Of a DNA stretch of 9,428 nt, positions 1 through 6,318 are shown one piece after another. The DNA is from Brevundimonas sp. (lineage in GTDB: Bacteria > Pseudomonadota > Alphaproteobacteria > Caulobacterales > Caulobacteraceae), in the NCBI GenBank assembly GCA_024711185.1, contig JANJTI010000049.1, forward strand, positions 1 through 9,428. Direction: 5' to 3'. A program made the position numbers and the translations under genes. The notes under the pieces were generated by a model. That model saw only the letters and a list, made by a program, of their open reading frames with translations. It did not search any database and was not told the DNA's origin. Numbering within the stretch: position 1 is the first letter of the stretch; each line of letters starts with the position of its first letter.

Positions 1-687
1 CGGAGCGTTCAGCATTACGTACTTGGCCCCCTGGGAGGCGACCACGCCGGCCATCCGCTCGACGATGCTGTCCAGCAATTCGGCCAGCGCCGGCTCGGGC
101 GGCGCCGGGGAGCGGATCAGCACCGCCTGGCTGTCCAGCACGGTGTCGCGCGCGGCGAGACCGTTGGCCTCAAGGGTCGCGCCGGTGGAGACCAGGTCGC
201 AGATGGCGGTGGCCAGCTTCAGCCGGGGGGCCACCTCGACCGCGCCGCGCATGGTGACGATGTCCGCCTGCACCCCTGCCGCGTCCAGCCAGCGGCGCAG
301 CACCCTCGGGTAGGAGGTGGCGATCCGCAGCCCCTGCAGCGAGGCCGGACCCGCGTAGTCCACCGACGGCGGGGCCGCGATCTTCAGCGTGCAGCGGCCG
401 AACCCGAGCGGCATGAGGACCTCGGCGACCGGACCGCCGTTGCGGCCTTCCTCGAGCACGTTCTCCCCGACGATGCCGAGGTCGCAGACGCCGTCGGCGA
501 CAAAGGTCGGAATGTCGTCGTCGCGCACCCGCAGCAGGTCGATCGGATAGTTCTCGACCCGGAAGAGCAGGTCGTTGTTTCCCTTCACCACCCGCAGCCC
601 CGCGTCGCGCACGAGATCGAGGCTGCGTTCGGCCAGACGGCCGGATTTCTGGACGGCGATGCGGAGCCGCCCCTGCACTGTACTCAT
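1..687 (-). CDS. hisG: ATP phosphoribosyltransferase HisG, long form (C-terminus cut by window edge)
   Basis: HisG catalyses the first committed step of histidine synthesis, joining ATP and PRPP to give phosphoribosyl-ATP in the cytoplasm. The 229 residues seen match the family closely from the start: RLRIAVQKSGRL near residue 8, PIDLLRVRDDDIP around 48-60, DLGIVGENVLEE around 69-80, and the PRPP-binding segment ICDLVSTGATLEANGL. The readable end, AKYVMLNAP, corresponds to the SKYIMMHAP segment of the E. coli enzyme. That segment leads into the histidine-binding regulatory domain, so this is the long form, normally about 290-320 residues, not the short form that needs HisZ. The ATG at 687 lies 10 bases after the stop of the yerC-like gene, with no clear Shine-Dalgarno, which suggests cotranscription and coupling. 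The rest lies beyond base 1. Confidence 0.97.
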   Translation of the reverse strand, partial: MSTVQGRLRIAVQKSGRLAERSLDLVRDAGLRVVKGNNDLLFRVENYPIDLLRVRDDDIPTFVADGVCDLGIVGENVLEEGRNGGPVAEVLMPLGFGRCTLKIAAPPSVDYAGPASLQGLRIATSYPRVLRRWLDAAGVQADIVTMRGAVEVAPRLKLATAICDLVSTGATLEANGLAARDTVLDSQAVLIRSPAPPEPALAELLDSIVERMAGVVASQGAKYVMLNAP

Positions 688-697
688 GGTCGGAAAC

Positions 698-1009
698 TCA
701 GGCTTTCAGGCGATCCAGCACCAGTCGGTAGCCCTGGTGCGGCATCTCTTTGAGGAAACGGGCGACCCGGACGACGGTGGTCGGGCTGGCGTGCGCCTCG
801 GCGGCTATCTCGCGATAGGAGCGGCCGCCGGCATGGAGCAGGCGGGCGACCTGCCAACGCTCGGTGAAGGCCCGGAGTTCGGCCGGCGTGCAGAGATCGG
901 TCAGGAAGGCGTCGACCTCCTCGCGCGTCTCAAGCGCGAGGATGGCGTCATACAGGGCGACGCGATGGCGGGCGGCCGCTTCGGCGCCGGGCGGATAGGG
1001 AGCGGACAT
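698..1009 (-). CDS. yerC: YerC/TrpR-family transcriptional regulator, probable regulator of histidine genes
   Basis: A 103-aa protein of the YerC/YecD branch of the Trp repressor family: a small all-helical dimeric DNA-binding protein expected in the cytoplasm. The family signature LCTPAELRAFTERWQVARLL covers residues 39-58, followed by the helix-turn-helix at about 63-86 (SYREIAAEA..SPTTVVRVARFL). Length is normal for the family. It is followed 10 bases later by hisG on the same strand. TrpR-family YerC proteins have been proposed as histidine regulators (HisR) in Gram-positive bacteria, so control of this operon by histidine or a related ligand is a reasonable inference. The sequence itself shows no ligand. 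The ATG at 1009 has no convincing Shine-Dalgarno and a possible -10 element sits only about 9 bases upstream, so the mRNA may be leaderless or nearly so. Confidence 0.9.
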   Translation of the reverse strand: MSAPYPPGAEAAARHRVALYDAILALETREEVDAFLTDLCTPAELRAFTERWQVARLLHAGGRSYREIAAEAHASPTTVVRVARFLKEMPHQGYRLVLDRLKA

Positions 1010-1017
1010 GGCGTACC

Positions 1018-1044
1018 AATATGCTGTAACAGTGGAACGCGCAA
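1018..1044 (-). promoter_or_regulatory. candidate promoter of yerC-hisG with a dyad between its elements
   Basis: On the minus strand TTGCGC (1039-1044) and CATATT (1018-1023) form a weak -35/-10 pair with a short 15-base spacer. Between them lies the dyad CTGTTACAG (1024-1032: two 4-base arms around one base), flanked symmetrically by CCA (1016-1018) and TGG (1033-1035). A repressor bound here would block the promoter, which suits autoregulation by the TrpR-like product. Both the promoter and the operator are inferred by eye from imperfect matches. Confidence 0.3.
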
Positions 1045-1109
1045 GCCCTTCGGCCGCGCCCTGCCCGACCTGGCTCGGCTATCGTCGGTTTCTGTCAGGC
1101 CCCCTTTGC

Positions 1110-1139
1110 TTGACGGTGACGGCGTTGCACGCGACAGAT
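1110..1139 (+). promoter_or_regulatory. candidate housekeeping promoter of the PPC-like gene at 1175
   Basis: TTGACGG (1110-1116) matches the -35 consensus of Caulobacter-type housekeeping promoters well. The -10 is poor: ACAGAT at 1134-1139 after an 18-base spacer. A start near 1146 would give a leader of about 30 bases. That leader begins with a hairpin (CCGGC 1147-1151 with GCCGG 1158-1162) just before the Shine-Dalgarno GGGGGGAG. Confidence 0.4.
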
Positions 1140-1174
1140 TTCCCATCCGGCGCTTGTGCCGGGGGGGAGCCATC

Positions 1175-1642
1175 ATGAAATCCATCGTTTGCAGCCTCGC
1201 CCTTGCGGCCGCCGTCCTGTCGCCGGCTGTCGCGCAGGCCCAGAACGCCGGCCTCACCGCCAACTTCGGCGAGATCCGGCTGAACGCCGGCTTCACGCCG
1301 GATCCGTACCGCGTTTCCATCACCGCCGGCGGTTCGATCGACGCCTACGCCGACACCGACCTGCCGGGCGCCTGCGTTGGCAACATCAGCGCCGCCCCCG
1401 ACTTCGAGGTGACCTACCGGGCCGGCAGCCTGCCGCTGGTGTTCCGCACCCGGTCGTCGACAGACACCACCCTGATCATCAACGGACCGGACGGCCGCTG
1501 GTATTGCGACGACGACAGCTGGGGCGACGGCGACGCCGAGGTGCGCTTCAACCGGCCGCAAAGCGGCACCTATGACATCTGGGTCGGCACCTTCGGCGGC
1601 GGCACCGCGGCGGCCCAGTTGCTGATCACCGAAACGCCGTAA
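1175..1642 (+). CDS. secreted PPC-like beta-sandwich protein, paralogue A
   Basis: A 155-aa exported protein of unknown function. The ATG at 1175 follows GGGGGGAG with a 5-base spacing, and a Sec signal peptide occupies residues 1-22 (VAQA cleavage). These two facts fix the start, although the frame is open further upstream. The mature domain carries CVG at 67, PDFEVTY at 75, PLVF at 87, DTTLIINGPDG at 97-107, the acidic WYCDDDS at 109-115, PQSGTYDIWVGT at 128-139 and a final beta strand. The DTxL...PDGxWxCDD...SGxYxxWVG pattern resembles bacterial pre-peptidase C-terminal (PPC) domains, in which the acidic turn may bind calcium. Cys67 and Cys111 could form a disulfide. Stand-alone domains of this sort are often labelled peptidases, but no protease catalytic residues are visible. 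It is clearly paralogous to the gene at 7755-8213. Confidence 0.85.
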   Translation: MKSIVCSLALAAAVLSPAVAQAQNAGLTANFGEIRLNAGFTPDPYRVSITAGGSIDAYADTDLPGACVGNISAAPDFEVTYRAGSLPLVFRTRSSTDTTLIINGPDGRWYCDDDSWGDGDAEVRFNRPQSGTYDIWVGTFGGGTAAAQLLITETP

Positions 1643-1657
1643 GACCTGGCGGCGGGA

Positions 1658-1676
1658 CCGGCCGATCAGCGGCCGG
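1658..1676 (+). terminator. GC-rich hairpin after the PPC-like gene, possible terminator
   Basis: CCGGCCG (1658-1664) and CGGCCGG (1670-1676) form a perfect 7-base stem around the loop ATCAG, 15 bases past the stop of the gene ending at 1642. No T-run follows, so it is only a weak candidate for intrinsic termination. It may instead protect the 3' end of the mRNA. Confidence 0.35.
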
Positions 1677-1750
1677 CTCCGTACGCCGTGTGGGTGGGCA
1701 GGCGGGGCGCGGCCCGCGCGAGAATCGCCGCCGGCCGGTATGCTGGACCG

Positions 1751-2392
1751 ATGGTCGCTTTCGCAGCCCTGCTTCGCCGCCGCCGGCAGGCGCCGTCCGC
1801 GCCGCTTGGCGCGCACGAGGTGCGACGGCTCGACACGCCGGACGGGCGGCTGCTGGCCGGCGCGGCGGCCATTCTGGCGGCCATGGACCAGGCCTTCGAG
1901 GCCTTGACGGAACTGCACGCGCGGAGTCGCCGTCGGGCCCCCGACCCCGGCGGCCCGGACGCCCTCGGCGAGGTCGCCCTGCTGCGATTCGGCCTCGTCC
2001 AGTTCGTCGACAGTTTCGACTCCGCCCGGAGCGCTGGCCTGCTGGAGGCGGCGGACCTCGACGGCCCGGACGGCGGGCTCGTCTTCTATCGGCACCTCTG
2101 CGCCTTCCGCGACGAGCTCGAGGGGCCCGGGGCGCGGCTGGTGGGGGAAACCGAGGCGGTGGTCCTGCTGCGCAGGATCGCGGATCGACCCGTCCTCGTC
2201 GGCGTGGCCACGCGCGCGCGGCGGCCCGGCCGCCTGACCCCCGCCGAACTGGCGCAAATACTCTCGTTCATCGGCCGGACGCGCTCAGCCTGCGCGACGC
2301 GGCTCGAGCAGAAGCGGTCGGCGCTGCTCGACCGTGTTCGTGCCCTCTCCGCCGAGGAACTGGACAGCTTGCCGGCAGCGCAGGAGCGCTGA
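1751..2392 (+). CDS. uncharacterised 213-aa protein
   Basis: I do not recognise a family. The first ATG (1751) gives 213 residues. A GTG at 1688 would add 21 residues, but the extension is arginine-rich and low in complexity, so 1751 is preferred. Only a weak GGA lies upstream. The protein begins with an arginine cluster (residues 9-12) and has no signal peptide. It is mostly predicted helix, with a hydrophobic core segment around 75-90 (LRFGLVQFVDSF). Near 131-155 a charged segment GETEAVVLLRRIADRPVLVGVAT may form beta strands, and a helical tail follows (SACATRLEQKRSALLDRVRALSAEEL begins near 179). Third codon positions are strongly G/C in this frame, which supports coding. Its stop lies 11 bases from that of the converging gene 2404-3063. 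A cytoplasmic location is inferred. Confidence 0.65.
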   Translation: MVAFAALLRRRRQAPSAPLGAHEVRRLDTPDGRLLAGAAAILAAMDQAFEALTELHARSRRRAPDPGGPDALGEVALLRFGLVQFVDSFDSARSAGLLEAADLDGPDGGLVFYRHLCAFRDELEGPGARLVGETEAVVLLRRIADRPVLVGVATRARRPGRLTPAELAQILSFIGRTRSACATRLEQKRSALLDRVRALSAEELDSLPAAQER

Positions 2393-2403
2393 AGGGGGAT
2401 CGG

Positions 2404-3063
2404 TCAGACGGCGCCGACCTCCAGTTCCGACATGCGAAGGCGGGCGGCCGCGGCGGCGGCCGCGAAGCTGGCCGCGCAGTTGAGCGAACTGCGCGGCGCC
2501 GCCTCGACGCGGATGCGCGCCTCGTAGGCTTCCAGGCTCGCCGGCGGCGCTTCGGCCAGCCGCTTCAGCGCGGCCAGACCGAGTTGTTTCTCGACCATGC
2601 TGCGCTGGCAGGCGTCCCGGGCCTGCCGGAGCATGACCTCGACGGGGGCGGGAGCGGAGGCGGGGAGGTCCACCCCGGCCACCTCCGCGGAGGCGCGCTG
2701 GCATCGCTCCTGCACAGCCCGAAGATCCGCGTCGTTGGGTAGACGCCCCTGCGCGCGCCAGGCCAGTTGCACGCCGTCGACGGCGCTGTTGCAGGCCGCC
2801 ATGGTGTACTTCACCTGGCCCCAGACATGATCGAACTGGGCCTGGCTCAGCCGGCGGCTCTGCGGCTCCGGGAGCGCCGCGGCGGCAGTTCGGGGTTGGG
2901 CGAGGCCTGCAGGGCGCCATTCCGACGGCAGCGCCGGGATGGCCAGCGGCCGGTCCGGCAGGCATAGCGCCAGCCCGGTCGCCAGCAGGCAGGCGAAGGA
3001 TCGCAGGGGGCGGCGGCCCCGGCGCTCCGGGCGCGCTCTCGAGCGGACCCCCCTGACGACCAT
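2404..3063 (-). CDS. uncharacterised exported protein with four cysteines
   Basis: A 219-aa protein with no family I can name. The ATG at 3063 is chosen; a GTG directly before it would add one residue. The first 22 residues are arginine-rich and precede a hydrophobic stretch (about 23-36, FACLLATGLALCL) with a plausible cleavage after PLA at 41, so an unusually long Sec signal peptide is likely. The arginine pairs do not fit a good Tat motif. The mature part is mainly helical: QAQFDHVWGQVKYTMAACNS around 75-93, then three further helices. Cysteines at 91, 121, 152 and 196 fall about one per helix and could make two disulfides in the periplasm. Residues 199-207 are almost all alanine. It runs tail to tail with the 213-aa gene. 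Confidence 0.65.
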   Translation of the reverse strand: MVVRGVRSRARPERRGRRPLRSFACLLATGLALCLPDRPLAIPALPSEWRPAGLAQPRTAAAALPEPQSRRLSQAQFDHVWGQVKYTMAACNSAVDGVQLAWRAQGRLPNDADLRAVQERCQRASAEVAGVDLPASAPAPVEVMLRQARDACQRSMVEKQLGLAALKRLAEAPPASLEAYEARIRVEAAPRSSLNCAASFAAAAAAARLRMSELEVGAV

Positions 3064-3387
3064 CACGCCCCCCGCCGCGGTTCCACTGCTTGTACCACTG
3101 ATCGGCGAGTCGATGGGACTCCCGACCGCCGTGGCGGTGCAGACAGTCCGGTGCGTACTTGTCTCCGACGCCCGGAGCCTGGGCCTGCTTGCAGGCCGGC
3201 GCTGTTTGCTCGGCTGGCGGTCACTGCTCCGGGCGCTGGCTACGGGGGCAAGCCTGGTCGGGATGCGGAATGCGGTTGTGTTCCGGCGGACAGGGCCAAG
3301 CTACTACAGGCGCAGCGAAAACTGAGAAGTGGACGACCCCGGTGTCAGCCCAACGCCCGCGCCAACCACCTGAACCGGGCTTGGGCG
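3064..3387. other. gene-free stretch with several DNA dyads
   Basis: No open frame here has a convincing start, composition or signal. The left part lies upstream of the minus-strand gene 3063-2404 and should hold its promoter. It contains successive dyads: GAGTC/GACTC around 3107-3121, ACCGCC-GT-GGCGGT at 3125-3138, AGACA (3141-3145) with TGTCT (3160-3164), and GGCCTGC-TT-GCAGGCC at 3182-3197. The right part (3200-3387) is less GC-rich than the flanking genes and shows nothing I can name, apart from an 11-base match to the tRNA-Ser 3' end at 3285-3295. Confidence 0.5.
3182..3197. repeat. 16-base inverted repeat, candidate protein-binding dyad
   Basis: GGCCTGC and GCAGGCC are perfect 7-base arms separated by TT. 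The two-base centre is too short for a good RNA hairpin, so a DNA-bound dimer is the likelier reading. It lies 119 bases upstream of the start at 3063. Confidence 0.45.
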
Positions 3388-3861
3388 TTATTGTCTGGCA
3401 TCCCATTCAGACTGGCTGAAGTCCGCTCTGCGCTTGAGCTTGAGGAGCCAGAGGTCGAGTTCGTAATGGACCCTCCGGCCGTCATAGGAGTATGCCGTGA
3501 GGAACTGTGACGTGCAGTTCTCCATCATCCGGTTATCGGTCCCGGTCGGATCGATGCACTCGCCGGTGTACCTGTACTCCCGTCGCTCTGCGCGAAATTC
3601 GCCCGGCCGGAGCACACCCACGCGCGCTCCGAGAACATAGGCGGCAGGGAAGGGACGCGAACTGCTGATCTCGGTGATCGTGGCGACATTCCCGGTGATG
3701 GTGACCTTCACCTTGCGGCGGGTGTCGTACCAGTCACCAGCAATGTCGCTGTGGGGGTCGATGGAGATGACGATCGCCGTCTGGGACGTTACGGCGGGCG
3801 AGGCGACGGCAGGGGGCGCGAGCAGCAGTGTTGCGACGATCAGCGACGCCAGACGAACCAT
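3388..3861 (-). CDS. small exported beta-rich protein, unknown function
   Basis: A 157-aa protein of no recognised family. The frame is open upstream to 3894, but the ATG at 3861 places a textbook Sec signal peptide at the N-terminus (residues 1-20, MVRLASLIVATLLLAPPAVA), so that start is preferred. The Shine-Dalgarno is weak (GGTGG). After a short linker the sequence reads IAGDWYDTRRKVKVTITGNVATITE (40-64). A GxW motif followed by alternating beta strands like this recalls the first strand of lipocalin-like barrels, but the resemblance is too loose for a family call. Cys102 and Cys116 probably pair in the periplasm. The C-terminus is basic and then polar (LKLKRRADFSQSEWDARQ). It lies 239 bases downstream of the TIMP-like gene on the same strand, far enough to suggest its own promoter. 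Confidence 0.72.
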   Translation of the reverse strand: MVRLASLIVATLLLAPPAVASPAVTSQTAIVISIDPHSDIAGDWYDTRRKVKVTITGNVATITEISSSRPFPAAYVLGARVGVLRPGEFRAERREYRYTGECIDPTGTDNRMMENCTSQFLTAYSYDGRRVHYELDLWLLKLKRRADFSQSEWDARQ

Positions 3862-4100
3862 GATGTCCACCCAAACCCGGAGTGAGCCTCTCAAAGCTCG
3901 GCAGACGTTGCAACGTTGAGTTCATGCGGGCGGAGAGCGGACACGCACACGTTCCCTTGCGTCCGGAGATCATCTATCCGCGGGGCCGGGCGTAGCCGCG
4001 AAGGCAGACGCGACTGCGCCGACGTTGGCGCAAATCCGGGCCGCCCGACCCTGCGAAGGCTGCGGGGGCTCGCTGGAACGCACTTCGGAGCGATCTGCAG
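3862..4100. other. intergenic region upstream of the 157-aa exported protein
   Basis: A 239-base gap without a credible gene. It contains the palindrome at 3905-3916 and a hairpin at 4015-4032 (TGCGCC and GGCGCA around GACGTT) without a T-run. Both share the heptamer GACGTTG (3904-3910 and 4021-4027). The hairpin may end transcription from the upstream operon. I could not place a promoter with confidence. Confidence 0.45.
3905..3916. promoter_or_regulatory. perfect 12-base palindrome, candidate operator
   Basis: ACGTTGCAACGT reads the same on both strands and lies 44 bases upstream of the ATG at 3861, a usual distance for an operator overlapping a promoter. On the minus strand its core TTGCAA could also serve as a degenerate -35. 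The regulator is unknown. Confidence 0.45.
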
Positions 4101-4529
4101 TCAGTCTGCCGTATCCCTTCGAAGTTCGGCTTCGTATCGCGCCAGGGGCAGCCAGTCCCGACTGCACGCCTGGGCATAAAGGCGACCCTCGGCCAGTCGA
4201 GCAAAGACGATATGTTCCCGGTCGCGCTCAAACTGCATTCCGCACAGGCTGCTGTCGCCGGATTGATGTCGGACCGCCACGCGGGCCCCAACCGCTCCCT
4301 TGAGGGGGCGCTCGACCGCGAAAACGGTCTCGCTTGTCGGTCGGCCATCGGTTCGACCGACGCGTCGCACCCGTTCGACCTGGCCGATGAAGATGACGTC
4401 GGCCCGATCGATCTGACTTGCGGGATCGGGCGGGGGGCAAGAGCAGGCACACGCCGGTCCGGCAGGCGTCGTCAAACCGAGCGCGATCACCACCGTCGCG
4501 ACGCGTAGAACGAGCGGAAACGGCATCAT
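4101..4529 (-). CDS. exported TIMP/netrin-like domain protein, possible metalloprotease inhibitor
   Basis: A 142-aa protein. Residues 1-28 are a signal peptide ending PACA, so the predicted mature protein starts Cys-Ser-Cys (29-31). The next residues, PPPDPASQIDRADVIF, align with the start of animal TIMPs (CxCxPPHPQ, then an invariant Asp at mature position 16, here also Asp). Later, SLCGMQF and HIVFARLAEGRLYAQAC follow the TIMP segments SVCGYF and FLIAGKLQDGLLHITTC. Cys96 and Cys122 are mature positions 68 and 94, close to the TIMP partners of Cys1 and Cys3 (about 70 and 99). The third pair of the N-domain is missing. TIMPs block metzincins by chelating zinc through Cys1. Inhibition is inferred here, not shown. 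Two ATGs abut: the SD AAAGAGG suits the second (4526) slightly better. The gene follows the propeller-like gene by 20 bases and is the last of the unit. Confidence 0.82.
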   Translation of the reverse strand: MMPFPLVLRVATVVIALGLTTPAGPACACSCPPPDPASQIDRADVIFIGQVERVRRVGRTDGRPTSETVFAVERPLKGAVGARVAVRHQSGDSSLCGMQFERDREHIVFARLAEGRLYAQACSRDWLPLARYEAELRRDTAD

Positions 4530-4549
4530 GGCCTCTTTCGAAATCGACC

Positions 4550-5755
4550 TCAGCGCCTGATACGGTACAGGTACGCGAACGTCGGCGCATCAGGAGCGGC
4601 GTCCGGCGGAGAAGGCGTCACGGCGGCCACCACGATGCTGTCCCTGCCCTCCTCGCCGAACGCCGTGATCCGGACGTTGAGCGCCTCGATTGGGACCGGG
4701 TCCGCATCGCCTTGCCCAACCGTGTCCAAGCCCGGCTGCCACTCGTGCCCGTCGGCAAGACCGACAAGCCGTCCCCCCTCGATCCTGAGGGGTTCGATCA
4801 AGGCTCCGGTGGAGTTCAGGACCTCGACGCCGGATATCGCGACGCCGTTCTGATTGAACCGTTGCCAGACCTGGTCGCCGCCGACGGAAAAAATGGCGGC
4901 GAGATCCTCACTGCCGGTGATCGGCGCCAGGCGCAGATTCGATGCGTGGCCTCGCTGACTGGACGATGACCAGATCGATTGCGCGGTGTCGCTCCATTGG
5001 CCGTCCGGTTCGAGGGTCGTCAGTTTGAGATTGTCCCACATCGGACTGCCTGTCCCCCACGCGACGGCCGCGCCGCCATCCTGCAGCGGCGAGGCGTCGA
5101 TAGTCGGCATGTGGCTGAGCCGGTCCTCGAGGATGTCGGCGAGCCCTTCTTCTCCATCAGGAGAGAAGGAGACGAGGCGCAGCTCGTGCAAACCCGTTTC
5201 GGGGATGAAGCTCGTGAATGCAACGGCGACCGCTCCGCTCTGAAAAGGGATTATCCTGCCCCTGCGAGGTTGGTCGACCGCGTCGGGCCCGGTGAGCAGC
5301 GACTCGGTGAGGAGCAGGTCCTCGCCCACCGGCTCGCCGTCGCCCGAGAACCGCTGCAGCCTCATGCCGCCGGCCTGTACTCGGGATTCGGTCACCTCGT
5401 CCGCAGAGTAATAAAGGACCCAGAATCCTCCATCGTGCGCCGCAGCCACGTCGTACACCCGGCCCTCGTCAGGGGCGAACGCGCGCCCCACGGCCCCCTC
5501 CGTAGACGTGTAGACCCGGACATGCTCGATGCTGTCCTGAGGTCGATCCCTGATCGCGAGTACGAAACGATCCGGGCCGATCACCTCCAGATCTTCCACA
5601 TATCCCGGGAAAGGATGACCCAGGCTGCCCCGTTGCTGGGTCGCCGCGGGAACCTCCGGTTCGATGTGCTGCGCGACGGCGGGCCGGCCGGCCGCCCCCG
5701 AAGCCAGTATTGCGAGGACTGCGAGCGATCGGGCGATTGGCGTGGAAGCATTCAT
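4550..5755 (-). CDS. exported propeller-like protein, unknown function
   Basis: A 401-aa protein without cysteines. The start at 5755 is chosen because it follows GGAG by 8 bases and gives a Sec signal peptide (residues 1-28, cleavage after RPAVA). The upstream extension of the frame lacks these features. The mature chain is built from beta-rich units of one kind: a strand such as GGFWVLYYS or GAVAVAFTS, then L-R-L-x-x-F-S-x-D-G-E, repeated at about 110-330 (MRLQRFSGDGEPVG, LRLVSFSPDGEEG, LKLTTLEPDGQWS, VWQRFNQNGVAIS). This matches bacterial extracytoplasmic beta-propellers with F-x-x-x-G-x-x-V-G units, but I can assign neither a blade number nor a ligand. It lies 50 bases after the 169-aa gene and 20 bases before the TIMP-like gene, so all three are probably cotranscribed. 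Confidence 0.78.
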   Translation of the reverse strand: MNASTPIARSLAVLAILASGAAGRPAVAQHIEPEVPAATQQRGSLGHPFPGYVEDLEVIGPDRFVLAIRDRPQDSIEHVRVYTSTEGAVGRAFAPDEGRVYDVAAAHDGGFWVLYYSADEVTESRVQAGGMRLQRFSGDGEPVGEDLLLTESLLTGPDAVDQPRRGRIIPFQSGAVAVAFTSFIPETGLHELRLVSFSPDGEEGLADILEDRLSHMPTIDASPLQDGGAAVAWGTGSPMWDNLKLTTLEPDGQWSDTAQSIWSSSSQRGHASNLRLAPITGSEDLAAIFSVGGDQVWQRFNQNGVAISGVEVLNSTGALIEPLRIEGGRLVGLADGHEWQPGLDTVGQGDADPVPIEALNVRITAFGEEGRDSIVVAAVTPSPPDAAPDAPTFAYLYRIRR

Positions 5756-5805
5756 TTGGCTGGCTCCGGAAGGCTGCCGCAAGTCCGCGGGCGAGGGCGA
5801 AAAGT

Positions 5806-6315
5806 TCAGTCTCGGTTCGGTCCAGGCGGGGAGCCCAGTGCGTCCTCGATGCATCGAAGCGCCGCAGTCCGGGTCCCGCCCGCGACGTCAGGCCTCGGAT
5901 GATCGAAGTCCCGGACATAGATCGACCGGAGGAAGCCCTCACTCGCCCGGCCGATGCATTGCATCCGCTGATACGAGCCGCGCTCCCGCGTGTGGCCCAG
6001 CACCATCACCACCAAAGGCGCCGCGGTGGCGCGGTCGGGTGTGGAGGATCGCACGCAGTCGACCCGCTCGTTCGTGGGGTCAGGATCGTCCGTCAGGCAG
6101 TGGCGGAAGACTTCGCCGTCGAACAAGGGGCGGCCGTAACGCAGGCTGCCGTCGGCTTCGAGGGCCTCCAGCAGCCGCACGGTCTGGCCGGCAAGCGGAT
6201 CGCCAGGGCCGCCTGTGGTGAGGACGACGATTTCCGCCTCAAGCAGCGGGAAGGCGCCGTCTGCCGGGCCGGGCGGTGCGAAAGCGAGCGCCAGAGCGAG
6301 GGCGGTCCCGAGCAT
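5806..6315 (-). CDS. uncharacterised exported 169-aa protein
   Basis: No family recognised. A short hydrophobic N-terminus (MLGTALALALAFA) with cleavage near PADG at 20 suggests export. Cysteines at 73, 87, 120 and 155 could form two disulfides. The central PLVVMVLGHTRERGSYQRMQCIG (100-122) looks like a buried strand followed by a turn and is the most structured part. The C-terminus holds FLRSIYVRDFDHP. The ATG at 6315 is only 3 bases after the stop of the 235-aa gene. Its GGAG (6322-6325) lies inside the end of that gene, with 6-base spacing, an arrangement typical of translational coupling. Two open frames on the other strand cover this stretch but lack a start site or recognisable protein. 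Confidence 0.72.
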   Translation of the reverse strand: MLGTALALALAFAPPGPADGAFPLLEAEIVVLTTGGPGDPLAGQTVRLLEALEADGSLRYGRPLFDGEVFRHCLTDDPDPTNERVDCVRSSTPDRATAAPLVVMVLGHTRERGSYQRMQCIGRASEGFLRSIYVRDFDHPRPDVAGGTRTAALRCIEDALGSPPGPNRD

Positions 6316-6318
6316 CGC

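Noticed and set aside
575..1174. 200-codon upstream extension of the PPC-like protein
   Set aside because: It covers yerC and part of hisG on the opposite strand and would bury a clear signal peptide and Shine-Dalgarno at 1175.
1079..2257. Minus-strand open frame of 392 codons
   Set aside because: It is an artefact of high G/C third positions on the other strand. It is arginine- and glycine-rich, has no domain, and lies opposite a recognised secreted protein and the 213-aa frame.
4101..4529. TIMP-like protein as a lipoprotein through one of its early cysteines
   Set aside because: Neither GPAC nor ACAC fits a lipobox (no Leu at -3, Pro or Cys at -2). The AxA cleavage before Cys29 is better.
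4979..5902. Plus-strand open frame of 307 codons
   Set aside because: It is a mirror of the propeller-like gene in antisense and shows no recognisable motif.
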